NCBI GenBank assembly: GCA_022570795.1 | Contig: JAKUDP010000006.1 | Span: forward strand, 2,108,001 to 2,172,000 | Source: Sphaerulina vaccinii | Taxonomy: Eukaryota; Ascomycota; Dothideomycetes; Mycosphaerellales; Mycosphaerellaceae | DNA length: 64,000 nt | Direction of reading: 5' to 3' | Shown here: positions 43,046-53,510 of the stretch, piece after piece | How the letters are laid out: each line of letters opens with the position of its first letter | Numbering within the stretch: the first letter of the stretch is position 1 | Notes under the pieces: generated by a model | What the model was told of the DNA's origin: nothing | The model's input: only the letters and a program-made list of their open reading frames with translations | Database searches by the model: none | Made by a program: the position numbers and the translations under genes

Positions 43046-43591
43046 ATGACGACGACGGCGACGACGACGATGACAGCGTTCCCTTCGGGCCACGTGCGAT
43101 TTCCGCCCACTCACTCCTACGAGTGGGAGACGAACTTCGAGCACCTTTTGGGCGACCGCATAGGTGCTTTTCGCTACTTGGAGATTTTCGTGGACGGCTC
43201 CCACCTGGACTCTTGCGGCGGCATAGCAATGGTGTGGTGATCTCGGCGAGACGGAGTCTACCGCGGTGTCAGCAGGCCGCTCGGTGCGAATGTGAGCGAC
43301 TCAAAGGAAGCAGAGAAGATAGCGGTGGAGATGGCCCTCCAATCCGTTCTTTACTTGCCGTATGTGGTGGATGAGTTGTTGATTCACTGCGATAGCACCT
43401 TCGTGATAGGTGATCTCAAAGCAATCTTCGACCTCACTCATGACCGAGCTACAGAACTTGATCGCGAGATCTTTGTTCTGATGACTGAACTCTGCCGACG
43501 CGGTACCAGGATCGCGTTCAAGCACGTTCAAGCCCACGTTGGTGTGGCTGGTAACGAGATCGCTGATATGCTGGCCGTCGAAGCTAGATGA
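43046..43591 (+). pseudogene. ribonuclease H-like protein with in-frame stop
   Basis: One frame from the ATG at 43046 to TGA at 43591 (182 codons) is interrupted only by TGA at 43238-43240. RNase H landmarks fall on both sides: FVDGSH (first Asp) before the stop; SKEAEKIAVEMALQSV (Glu), IHCDSTFVIGDLK (Asp) and HVQAHVGVAGNEIADMLA (His and last Asp) after it. The size fits a stand-alone RNase HI domain that cleaves the RNA of RNA:DNA hybrids. The stop lies between strands 1 and 2 (GGIAMVW / SRRDGVYRG). CGA to TGA is a one-step C-to-T change. No splice pair restores the frame. It could be a domesticated retroelement RNase H rather than RNase HI; no RT is nearby. Confidence 0.7.
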
Positions 43592-45535
43592 ATGTCACAG
43601 CGAGGTGCCGGAAGTGGCGACTCCGGGCGGCATATAGAGAGGTGTTGTGATGTCCGTTTTGCAGTGCCCCAAATACGGCTTCTCAATCATGAGAGCTGGA
43701 ATGAGGACTTGTGGTGAGCGATTGGCGAGCATCTGTCATCTGAGAAGGGATCACTCCTGGAGATGCATTTGTCTCGGCTGTCTAGGGCTCCCACCACGCG
43801 TTTTGATGCGCCACCGCTCTCCTTCCTCCCCCTCCACGACATTGCTGAGTATGGCATTGGCCACAAAGACCAGAGATACTGGCACCCTTCGGGGGCCATC
43901 GCCGTCTTAGCTCTATCACCAGGGGCTAGGCGGCGGAGGCTCTCGTTGGGTCGACACCAATGCAACAACTCCAATCAACATTGCATTCGACAGGAGCCAA
44001 GTCCAGAAACACCAGTCTCAAGCCTCTTCTCCGCGTACCATGCTACCAAAGCTCCAACCACATCAAGAACAGAAAGATCAGGTCGCTCTGAGATGCGGAG
44101 GATTCAGAATCCACCACGCAACTCTCATCAATGTGGCGAAGTCAGGAATGAGCACAATATTCACTGCGGAGTGTCTCAGCAAGAAAGAAGTCGGCCATGC
44201 TGCCAGGATACCGGCTGGAGCAAGGAGGAAAGCAAGCAGGCGATTTGAGACGCCATCGCGATCGATCACTTGGTCCTTAGCATCTCCACGTCTTCGTAGA
44301 GGCCATGGCACCGGATGATCAATCGCATCTGTGCCAGATCAGAAATGCCACACGGAGTGGGCCACAGTCACGAAACATATCCCTCCCCCTCCCAGGTCCT
44401 TCTCTAGTCACCATACCATCGGAGCTCCAGCCGCATCAAGAACGCGTGTTTCCATTTCCAAGTTGCTTCGAGAGATCCATATGGATGGCCAACGATGTCG
44501 AGTACACAGTGGGCACCAGATCAAGACATTCCCAGTTTGGATGAACACGAGCATGGAGCCGGACATTTCCCTCGAGAAGGATTCAGGAGTGTGGGAGAGC
44601 CGCGGTGAACATGCTAGGCTCAGTGTTCCGTTGGGGGAGTCAGAATGCCAAGTTCCGCTGCGCTTCGTTGTTGCGCGCCACTTGGAGCGGCGTTTAACAG
44701 TATTCTCCATGACTTGTAATCGGTCGTCCTTCTGGCTTGCATGGACCAGTACGTCGACAGTCCGAGAACAGCCAAGCACTCTCCGGGCCAGAGTCAGCGT
44801 CAAACAACTGCACAACCAAGGAGGTTCAGAAGGCCACCTTGCATCGCGCCCTCACTACTGGCAGTGAACTCAACAAGCTGTACATCGACTTCAAGAGGTC
44901 GATCCAAAAGATGCCTCCAAGCTCACGCAGTTTGTCAAGACATGCTCAACATCAGTCGTCGGCGCCGTCGAGGATTTCCTCGTGTCGAAGAGCTGTCTGA
45001 ACGGAGAACTGCAACTCTTGTTCACCTTCAAGCTCGCTTCCAGCCATGTCCTGCATTGCATATCCTGCGGGCCCGAAAACTTTAACAACTCTTGCTGCAA
45101 AGCTCGGCCTGGACTGTCGCTCATCTCCACCGCTGGACAGTCCACTATGCCATCTTTCTTGTCCACCACGCGAGGCCTATGCAGCAACAGCCTTCCTACT
45201 TTGACTTCTTTGTTCTCGTCGCAAGATCTCGCGTGGCTGGCTTTGTCCAAACTACAATGTCAAGCTCTTCCAACAAAGAAATGCCCAAGCATCCCAATCT
45301 GGCCACACGGCAGGACATCTCGACAACAATACTAAGCATCATGCACTCGCCAACCGATTCCTCCCCGTGACTGCTTGCGGTCTATTTCCATCGATCCTTT
45401 CACCCAAGCGCAGCGAGTCCGGCTGCGATATATACTTTGCGCCCGACCCAGTTCATAACCCCTTCATCCACTCTTTACAGATCAACAACAACACACACTC
45501 GTTCTAACCAACAACCCACCAAAACAAACTTCAAG
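43592..45535. other. intergenic with suggestive but fragmented coding signal
   Basis: Several 80-180 codon frames overlap on both strands between 43,760 and 45,330 without introns, motifs or agreement of frame. A short direct repeat, CCA(A/G)CC(A/G)CATCAAGAAC, occurs near 44054 and 44430. It may be a decayed gene. I do not call one. Confidence 0.35.
45429..45434 (+). promoter_or_regulatory. TATA box of the 54-aa peptide gene
   Basis: GATATATACT lies about 105 bases before the ATG at 45536, followed by a CA-rich leader. The spacing and leader are those of a highly expressed fungal gene. Confidence 0.45.
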
Positions 45536-45700
45536 ATGTTCACCAGCACCATGTACGCTCCTACTGAGCTCAACACCAAGGTCATCTACGGAAACCTCCC
45601 AATCACTGGTGCAGGCTGCACTATCCAGAAGGAGACGGTCAACGAGAAGATGATCTACTCTACCAAGGGCATTGTAGGAATGGCTTGCTCGACTATGTAA
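45536..45700 (+). CDS. small peptide gene, 54 aa
   Basis: The ATG at 45536 follows a leader of CAACAACACACAC / CACCAAAACAAACTTCAAG type, and a TATA box sits at about -105. Protein: MFTSTMYAPTELNTKVIYGN.., with two Cys (GAGCTIQKE, GMACSTM), no signal peptide, ending in a Met-rich tail. It does not match a family I know. The promoter, leader and clean short frame make it a credible expressed small protein, possibly abundant, like conidiation- or stress-linked peptides of fungi; the function is not inferred further. Confidence 0.5.
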   Translation: MFTSTMYAPTELNTKVIYGNLPITGAGCTIQKETVNEKMIYSTKGIVGMACSTM

Positions 45701-45954
45701 ATTCCTTTACGTTGAGATCTAGCCGATGGTATACTGCTGAAGGAAGGAAAGAAGCGAACAACGACCACGAGGGATTCGATTCTGGGGAGGATGATCGTTG
45801 CATAGCTTGAGACGATCGATGTTCGTTCGCGGACACACTTTACTGTAGAAGAGGTTGAATTAAAGTTGTGTTCGACCTCTCATTGTGCTCTCCATTCCGC
45901 TTTTTCGAGATTCCACTTCACAGCTGATAGATTCTTTCGCATGACAAGAAATGC

Positions 45955-46479
45955 TTACGAAGAGAAAGCAGCAATGCCATCATCGAAGTCAGCATCAATC
46001 TTCGCCTGTACCGCTTTCGCACCACTCTGCTTGCCACTCGGTGTGTTCTTCAACAGTGCAGCCCCAAGTGCCTGGTTATTGCTCTTCGTAGTCTTCAATC
46101 CATCAAGTGCAGTCTGCTTGAAACCATCACTCTCGAACTGTCCCTCCTTCGCCTTCATGGCAGTGATAGACTTCTTCACGTTTGGCTCGAGTGTGCCATT
46201 GATGTAGTCCAGCACAGCTTGTGCATCTGCATCGGAGAGGACTGAACCATTCTGGGCATTCGTGGTGGCGGTTTTGATGTCGTTGTTGAGGTTGTTCTGT
46301 GCTTGTTGGACGTCGAGGACCGTGAAGTCGCCGATGTAGTTGTTGACTTTCTGGGTGAAGACGACTGTATCGTCGTTGATCTTTGCGAGGTCGGACTTGG
46401 TGGTTGCAGCATCACGCTTGTCGACTACCAAGGCGGAGGCACTGATGGCCAGGAGGAGAAGGGACTTGATGGAAAGCAT
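45955..46479 (-). CDS. hsbA: HsbA-type hydrophobic surface-binding / cell-wall galactomannoprotein
   Basis: Single exon, 174 residues. Signal peptide MLSIKSLLLLAISASALV, a Kex2-like KR (VVDKRDAA), then the helical HsbA domain with its typical pattern (DLAKINDDTVVFTQKVNNY..DVQQAQNNLNNDIKTATTNA..LDYINGTLEPNVKKSITAMK). HsbA of Aspergillus oryzae binds hydrophobic surfaces and helps recruit cutinase; the family also includes wall galactomannoproteins such as Mp1p. No GPI signal is obvious, so it is likely released or loosely wall-associated. The full family length is present. Confidence 0.9.
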   Translation of the reverse strand: MLSIKSLLLLAISASALVVDKRDAATTKSDLAKINDDTVVFTQKVNNYIGDFTVLDVQQAQNNLNNDIKTATTNAQNGSVLSDADAQAVLDYINGTLEPNVKKSITAMKAKEGQFESDGFKQTALDGLKTTKSNNQALGAALLKNTPSGKQSGAKAVQAKIDADFDDGIAAFSS

Positions 46480-48555
46480 GGTGACTCAGAGTTCAGGCCG
46501 GTGTTTCGCGTTGTGGTGGGTTGTTGTTACTGGTGCTAATGGTTCTGAGACCTTGTTGATAGTCCAGAGGAGGAGGATTTGCTGCTTCTTATGCATCGTT
46601 GCTCCTCGCCGAGAAGGCATCACAAGTATACTGGTTCCTGAGCTGCCTCGGAATGATTTTGCGATCTTGCGTGAGGAGCTATACGAGCTCGTACCATTGC
46701 TAGTTGCAGGCAGGCTATCGAATCAGTGTGTGATGCGAAGCCGACAGGATGTATCTAACGTGGTAAGTCGTACAGGTCCCCGTGCAACATGTGGGCATCT
46801 TGGTCAACAGGACTGCCATTTCAGGCCTAGCCTGCCTAGCGTGGTAGCGTGTCTGGTATAAGCTCGCGAGCTTAAGTCTCCGGAGGTAAGTTCTGACGAA
46901 GTCGAGATGAGAGATTCCGCAGCGCCAGCTGGGCGTTCGAGTCCAGGTGCCAGCTAGGCGCAGCGGTGACATGCATTCCTGAAGGCGAGCTCTTTAGGGC
47001 CTAACGGGTGCACTCACACTGCACTGCAATCGAGTAGAGAGTGCTCGTTGATGAGACGGAGTGAGGTCGGGAACGTGCTGTCGAGAACAGGCCAAGCTTC
47101 TCGTTCCCCAGATGGCGCAAAGCGGTGCCAGCCGAGCGCCATGAAGATCTGGTGATCATGCCTGAGAAAATCTCCAATATGCGGGGTGCGCCTGTTGGAA
47201 GTGGTATAGCAAGTGTTCGGACTTCTTCAGCTGCCGCGGGATCGTCGTCTGGTTAACGATCTGTCCAATGGTCAGTAAAGTGTCTCGCCAAGAGGGCGAC
47301 ATAGTAGCATCGTGGAAGCGTGCCAAGAAGAGCATGTCGTAGAACAGACTGCATGCACTGTACGAGCAATTGGCTACTATGGTAGTCGCTGGTATTCTGC
47401 CTTCGTAGGATCGCAAGTGTCAGAAGGTCAAGACCGTCCTTCGCCTCGGATGTATGATCCTCCAGCATGCAGCGGAGTATCGTACCCATAGCATTCCTCG
47501 GGTCCGCCGAACGGTCGCGTCGACTAGACATCAAATGATGCGTATGAGCCTGCAAGCCGCAGCCTTCAACAGAAACGACGTGCACAGAGCACCAAGTCGC
47601 ACCTCTGTTGCTGCCGTGAACACACGCGTATGTGCAAGGCTCAAGAGCCAATACGCTTCGCATCCCAGAACCGAGCAAGACATCTCAGCAGCTCGTGGGA
47701 GACACAATTCCATACGCGAAGTCCCTCGCGACTTGATCGCTGCCGCCGACGAGTAGTCTTCTGCCTTCTTCACGTGCGTATATACGCCGTCTTGGTGGTG
47801 CTGCTCCCGTAGCATAGCCCACCCATCGGTTTCCCAAGCCGGCGTTCATCTGTCTTGCTTCCGCCACGTCTGCAAGAGAGCTTGCCTCTCATTTCAGAAG
47901 CTGATCCATGTGCCATGACAGACCATCGTATCGTCGCACATGTCTCCTCAGGACGAGACGGAGTGGACGAGACGATGACAAGCATGCCGTCGATGATAGG
48001 AAGGAAGATGCAGGAAGGTGGCAGGATGCGACGAGGCCGTCTCGGCAGAAGTGGACCGCAATCTCCTTCGAAGATCAATGCCTGGAGCTCAAGCACAGCA
48101 GCCCGCAAAGGCGCATTGGCAGCTCACATCAAACGCGTAGAACCTATGGTGGTCGTAAGCTCTTGATGGAATCCGTCTTGAGCGGCACAGACGGTATCTG
48201 CGGCGATCTCACATCGCATGCGACAGAGAACAAGTACAAGAGAGGCTGCTGGCAGTCATCATCTCCTGCAGCGCATGCGCACAGCACAACTACGCGGTCT
48301 TGATTGGGTATATAGTTCTAGTTCATAACTACGAATTGACTCACGGCGGCCTCAAATCTTGGTTCACTGCCGCATACTGACACCGCTCCCACAAAGGGCA
48401 CTTCAAATATTCACAGGTTCCCTCTCGAAGACTTCTTCTTACCTTCTCGTCCACACATATCCGCACAACCGTTTCCGCATCAGCTTGCACAAGAACTACT
48501 TCAGAACCTGGCGCATATACAGTGGCCGGTCAGCAGATCCACCAACTTCTCTCTT
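46480..48555. other. intergenic, no supported gene
   Basis: Minus-strand frames at 47678-47253 and 47416-47156 overlap in different frames; their leucine-rich character hints at a decayed helical protein, but no start, intron chain or motif is convincing. The final 200 bases are the promoter and leader of the gene at 48556. Confidence 0.35.
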
Positions 48556-50143
48556 ATGAGACACAGCGAAGACGAATTCGAACAAGAACTAATATCGAAA
48601 GAAATCGAAGATAAATCGACCGACGACCACCCACGCTTCGTGGACCACGTCGCACAAGCAGCAAGCCATCTCAAGTCTCTGCTGGATGAACATCTCCCAC
48701 TAGGTGTTGTCTCAACATGCAGCGAGCGGCGCTGGGTTCTCAACCTGGAGGATGTCGTAGTGGAGATGAGGCATGAGCCAGTCGGCATTAGTGCACATGC
48801 TTCCAGTGTTGTCATGGGACGGAGGCGTCTTGATGCTCTAAGACAAGAGCTTCGACAACTGGTTTCGACGAGCATGTACATTTCTGCCTGCAGTACCTTC
48901 GCAATCGGTACACGTCTGCTGCAGATGGCAGGACTGGCACTCTGGCACCACGACGACTGGCTGGGCTCGACACGATCCTCCAAAGCTGTTGCAAAAGGCT
49001 GGGATGCAAGCAAGATTACAGGCTGGAAAGATGTGCTGGACAATCCTCATGGCGTTGATCTGCTCAGCGTAGACGATACGGCAGAATTTGTGCTCGGCAA
49101 ACCCATCAGCAAGATTCTGGCAGGCATCACAGATGAACTACGTGTGGTGCATGTCGAACCTGTCTTTCGCGGAGACCTTGTAACACGCTTCCTGCGGAAA
49201 AGGCGGACCTTGAAGACTCAACTGCTACAGCTTAGCAAAGCCCAGCTACGAAAGTCTATCAATGGAGAGGATATCCGCCGTGGCAGGGTCGAGGACAGCC
49301 ACGAAGGCTGCGCTGAGTACCTCAGTACGCCTCGCGTTAGCTTTCACGGCGCTCCAAAGCCCGTCATCGCATCCATTGTCCGGTACGGCTTCGTGCTTCC
49401 CAACGAGCGCATCGGCAATGACAAGGATGCTGCTACACTGGAAATACGATGCGGAGCCTCCTACGGTGTTGGCATCTATTCTAGCCCAAGCCTGGATTTC
49501 GCTTGCATGTACGCTCCAGAACGCTATATTGGAGGATGTGCTCCCAACGCTTACAATGCACCTGGCTTTCGTATCATTGTCTGTGCGACCATCATGGGGC
49601 CGGCCTCTCGAAGTGACCAGAGAAGATACACGCCGCACACAGGGCGTCTCAAGGGAAGGAGCACATTCCCATGTCTCGCCAGATGGTCTGCAATACATTG
49701 TCTTCGATAAGGCGCAGATCATACCTTGCTATGTTCTTCACCTTGATCTCGGTACGGATAATGCTAAGAAGCACTTTAGCTACTTGCGTAACAATCCTGG
49801 AGCCATGAACTCCACGAAGTCAGCACCGAAGTCTCGAATCCAGACTGACGCTGATGAGGATTCTCCCGCAGCTATCGTGGAGAAGAAAGCCGCACTAAAG
49901 GCTGCTGCCACGAAATGGTTTCCTTACGGCTTTGGTTCTGCCACTGGTACGCAGTTTGTCATTGAAGATATCGCCCCTGTGGATGATGACGAGGAGGAGT
50001 ATGGAGACTTCCAGGCTATCAGGAAGGAGCAGTCGTATGAGATTCAAGAGAAGATGGAGCGTGGCGACGATGAGAAGCAGAGTTGGTTTGATGAGTATCA
50101 GGGCGCTAGGGAGACTTGGGGCAAGGTTGAGGTCGGGAAGTAA
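48556..50143 (+). pseudogene. PARP-like ADP-ribosyltransferase split by one extra G
   Basis: The first frame (48556 to about 49597) ends in the PARP fold: VSFHGAPKPVIASIVRYGF (His of the triad), GASYGVGIYSSPSLDFACMYA (Tyr), FRIIVCATIMG. At the GGGG of 49596-49599 the protein continues in the next frame (RPLEVTREDTRR..EGAHSHVSPDGLQYIVFDKAQIIPCYVLHL) to 50143. Deleting one G joins them. The third triad position, Glu in PARP1, aligns with Gln (codon 49691-49693), giving H-Y-Q, which argues against poly-ADP-ribosylation. The N-terminal 250 residues are an unassigned helical domain; the C-terminus is acidic (PVDDDEEEYGDF). The extra G may be a real mutation or an assembly indel. Confidence 0.72.
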
Positions 50144-50556
50144 GGACAGCCAAAGTGTGGATAAGGAGAAGTACGACAGATGGTCCAAGGCGCCACAGGC
50201 CATCCAACGATCGCTCATACTGCGACTGTTCGGTAATCATTGGACGTATTCAATCTATCTCGACTACCAGGGAGGATTCATCTGCATGCACCGCCGAAGC
50301 ACACAAGGGCAGAGCATCAATCTTGACCTTAGACAATACGCGCAGCCCCCAAGCCTCCAATCCAGACGTTTCGAGAGCTTCTAGGTTATATGTGGCGAAG
50401 CTCTACACCTTGAATTCGCCTCCAGGATGGCTTGAGCCATACTGTACTCTTCTGCCAACATGGCATCTTATGGACTAAGATGATTGGAAGAGTACGAACG
50501 AGAACAAACTACGAGTATGCGCCATCCATCGTGTCATACATGCCAACAAACTGAAA
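50144..50556. other. convergent 3' flanks
   Basis: Spacer between the convergent PARP-like and F-box genes. No feature was seen beyond likely 3' untranslated sequence. Confidence 0.4.
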
Positions 50557-52029
50557 TCACCATTCGTCCATTATAATCGCCTCGACCGCCTCCTCGGAAA
50601 GCTCATACGCATCGCCGTCCTCCTCTTCGGCATGCTCCTTACAGTAACCACTCATGGGAGTCGCAAAAGCCGTCCCGATGCCGCGAAACCATTTGCTGCC
50701 ACCATTGAAGCGCTCGAACAGCCCAATTCGTCCTACCACGAGTTCCTCTTCACGAGCTGGGAGTGTACTCGGCTTAAAAGGCCTCGCATTGTTATCCCGC
50801 CCCCAGTCATCTTCGACTGCTGGTCCGTGCAGCTGCAGCGCTTCTTGGTAAAGCTTACTCGCAATCGTAAACATGGTACCGAGTGTTGCAGGACGAAGTT
50901 TGACATCAATTCGCTCGAAATGCAACGTCTGCCAATCTCTCCTTATGATCGATCCGTCTGCCGACCTCAGTCGATGAATGACAGAGACCCAAGTGTCAAC
51001 GGTGATGTTTCTCAAGTACACGGCCAGGAAGGAGGGATCTCGCAGCGTTTGGAGTGTCATATCTTCTGTCAGATGTATCTCCAATCTTGGTTTCTCGCCA
51101 TATGCATCAATCCTATGCGGAGCGATAGGCTCTGGCACGAAGTACTTTATCTTCAGCCATAGATCTGCATTGGGCACATTGAGTGTGCATCGCTTGGTTG
51201 ATTTGCAGGCATTCTCGTAGCTGAGAATGTTGTAGTTGAGGACTGGATCAGGTCGTCTTCCTCCCTGATCCTGCGCTGCTGGTGGGGCTCGCCACAGCCT
51301 TTCTTGCAGATATCGAGACTTGCTTATTGTGTCCTTGAATATCGAGCTTACTCGTTTGCAACGAAGTAAGTCGAAGGTATTCAAATGGGAAAGTATGTGC
51401 TCTAGTACTTCCTCATTCCGACCAGCAAATACAGTGTCAACGGCGCATAGCTGACTGCTCAGGTCGAGACTGTATGCAGGATGAGATGCTGGAAGCGCAT
51501 GACTCATGTACTCTTCGAGCTGCAGTGGATCATCCACGCCCTTATCGTCGTGTAGCTGCACCTGCTCAAGGGCACAGTTGAGGTTGAGAACGCTAATCCA
51601 GAGGCTCCTGGGCTCGCCGTTCACGGACTCTTCATCACTAGCTTCATCGTTCTCGGACTCCCCATGGCTGGCTCCATCGGTATAGGCCTCTGCGGTGTTG
51701 GCCTTGACATGCGCTTCTCCCTCGCTGGGGTCGTCATTTTTGGCTTCTCCCTCACCAGACTTGTCATCCTGAGGTGTGAGCATCAATGCCCTACAGCTCC
51801 GGCCTAGTTCCTTGTTATAATAGCAGAAGTCTTCTGGATGTACGACATGTCGGAGACAGCATTCACAGAGATGGCGAGGAACAGCAAGCTTTGCGAGCAT
51901 CGGTCTGTACTCTTCAAGCTCAGCAGCACCTCGCGCGATCTCCTGAGCATCGTTCTCCCAGTCGATCTCACTTTCGGCCTCAACGAAATCATAACCAAAG
52001 TTTGTTGAAATATGGTGACCAAGTGTCAT
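50557..52029 (-). CDS. F-box protein, tandem paralogue 1
   Basis: Single exon, 490 residues. The F-box lies near residue 210 (EEVLEHILSHLNTFDLLRCKRVSSIFKD), preceded by a Cys/His cluster near residue 55 (CECCLRHVVHPEDFC) and an acidic Glu/Asp/Ser repeat (GESENDEASDEESVNGEP). The C-terminal half is the long divergent substrate-binding region usual in fungal F-box families (RPATLGTMFTIASKLYQEAL). It presumably docks targets onto an SCF E3 ubiquitin ligase through Skp1. The same order of Cys cluster, F-box and PA(S/T)LG segment occurs in the neighbour upstream, so they are tandem duplicates. Only 32 bp separate this start from the upstream stop. Confidence 0.75.
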   Translation of the reverse strand: MTLGHHISTNFGYDFVEAESEIDWENDAQEIARGAAELEEYRPMLAKLAVPRHLCECCLRHVVHPEDFCYYNKELGRSCRALMLTPQDDKSGEGEAKNDDPSEGEAHVKANTAEAYTDGASHGESENDEASDEESVNGEPRSLWISVLNLNCALEQVQLHDDKGVDDPLQLEEYMSHALPASHPAYSLDLSSQLCAVDTVFAGRNEEVLEHILSHLNTFDLLRCKRVSSIFKDTISKSRYLQERLWRAPPAAQDQGGRRPDPVLNYNILSYENACKSTKRCTLNVPNADLWLKIKYFVPEPIAPHRIDAYGEKPRLEIHLTEDMTLQTLRDPSFLAVYLRNITVDTWVSVIHRLRSADGSIIRRDWQTLHFERIDVKLRPATLGTMFTIASKLYQEALQLHGPAVEDDWGRDNNARPFKPSTLPAREEELVVGRIGLFERFNGGSKWFRGIGTAFATPMSGYCKEHAEEEDGDAYELSEEAVEAIIMDEW

Positions 52030-52061
52030 ATATCTTCATCAATGATTAGGCTGTAATCAGC

Positions 52062-53390
52062 TTAGCCAATCACTTTTTCAACAAATTTGTCGGGCGTCAT
52101 CCAGTCTCTTCTCTCCGTCACAACCACTGGCTTGTCGTGCATGAGAACATCCTGTTCCTCCCTTGTTAAGCTGGTGGGAACAAGCTCCATGCTCCCAACG
52201 GAGTGGACCCACTCAGGATCCTCGTCGTACGACAGCAGCATACTTTCCAAGGAAGACGCCTCGACATATAGCGCTGTAGCAATGTTGAGTATGAGTCCGA
52301 GTGATGCCGGTTTCATCCAGAGTGTGATTGACGACCACCAGAAGCTTTCGGGACCCTTGAAAAATGCCGGAGAAGCATCTTGGGTGATCTTCACCTGCAG
52401 TGGCTCAGTGCAGTCGCTAAGATGCATGTTGCAGAAGGAGCCGTATCTTTCCGCGTCGAGAAACTCGGGTCTCACAAGTAACTCCAGCTCATGAGTGGGA
52501 CCGTACTCCTCGTTCCACTCGTGTGCGAGCTGTGGAATATGATATCGCAGTCGTGGGAACCCTTTGATCGAACGACTAACCTTGGGCCGTGGGAACTCAA
52601 TATTTTGTTCATTGTGAACTCCAGGCTCCAAGAGATGGTAGTTTATCTCCACAGGGCGATCCTTTGATCTCGCTTGATCCCACCAGAGAAGTTTGCCAAC
52701 AGTAGGTGCGTCTGCGATGATACTGTTGAATTTGTGGCAGACTGCCATACAACGCATCAGATCTGGAGGTCGGAGATATACCAGTATCTCTTCGAGAAGC
52801 TCTGTCGTACTGAGAACGGCATGTGTGGCCGCAAATGAGCCACCTAACGAAATACTGAAGCCAGGGTGCTCGTTGGAGAGGACTTGCTCATAGTAGACTT
52901 TCATTTCCATGGGGTCGTCGATCAGCTGGTCCTGGTATGCAGTCACAGCTTCCAGTCTGCGGTCTTTTGCAGCCCTGAACTCGTCGTCGCCAATGTAGTC
53001 ATCCTTTGACTTGTAGTTACACTTCGAATCCTTAGGACAATCGGATTCAGCATGGGTCACGAATCTCGAACATGTTCCGCATTTGGCAAGGTCGATCTTT
53101 CTCGCAACTAGTGAGCGGTCCGGTTGGTCACTCAGGTCAACATTGTACAGCACAGCAGAGAGATCATTGTCGGAGTCAGCGCGCTCAATCCGTTCTTGAT
53201 TGGTGCCATCCGTTGCCAGCGTTGCCTGCACTGCCAAGATTCCTTGCTTGTCCATGCTGTGTGATATATTTTCTTGGAACTCAAATGTAGTATGCGTGTT
53301 CTGGACGAGACTTGCAAAGGAGATACGTTCGAGACCAGCTATGTGGCCTTCTATCCTTTGTTTCGCGCCTATCTTGCAGGGACGATGCAT
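52062..53390 (-). CDS. F-box protein, tandem paralogue 2
   Basis: Single exon, 442 residues from the ATG at 53390; an alternative start at 53255 (MDKQGILAVQ) would drop 45 residues that look leader-like. It has a Cys/His cluster (CGTCSRFVTHAESDC), an F-box (TTELLEEILVYLRPPDLMRCMAVCHKFNSII) near residue 200, and a C-terminal region with KPASLGLILNIATALYVEAS matching the paralogue downstream. Role as for other SCF adaptors: target selection for ubiquitination, substrate unknown. It shares strand with the paralogue at 50557 and ends 32 bp before that gene's start codon. Confidence 0.75.
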   Translation of the reverse strand: MHRPCKIGAKQRIEGHIAGLERISFASLVQNTHTTFEFQENISHSMDKQGILAVQATLATDGTNQERIERADSDNDLSAVLYNVDLSDQPDRSLVARKIDLAKCGTCSRFVTHAESDCPKDSKCNYKSKDDYIGDDEFRAAKDRRLEAVTAYQDQLIDDPMEMKVYYEQVLSNEHPGFSISLGGSFAATHAVLSTTELLEEILVYLRPPDLMRCMAVCHKFNSIIADAPTVGKLLWWDQARSKDRPVEINYHLLEPGVHNEQNIEFPRPKVSRSIKGFPRLRYHIPQLAHEWNEEYGPTHELELLVRPEFLDAERYGSFCNMHLSDCTEPLQVKITQDASPAFFKGPESFWWSSITLWMKPASLGLILNIATALYVEASSLESMLLSYDEDPEWVHSVGSMELVPTSLTREEQDVLMHDKPVVVTERRDWMTPDKFVEKVIG

Positions 53391-53510
53391 CCGGCTATCG
53401 AGATCAAGACAAAGAAACGTGACAATAGCTTGGCACGTCCACCGCCAACAAGCAGCATCTGAGAACTAGCTGTGCTGGTTCATACGGTTACGCTACCCTA
53501 TGCTCTGATT

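Noticed and set aside
43763..45370. Possible multi-frame gene on the plus strand
   Set aside because: No consistent splice sites or motifs link the frames, and both strands are equally open.
47156..47678. Leucine-rich minus-strand frames resembling a transcription-factor middle region
   Set aside because: Two overlapping frames, no DNA-binding motif and no intron to join them.
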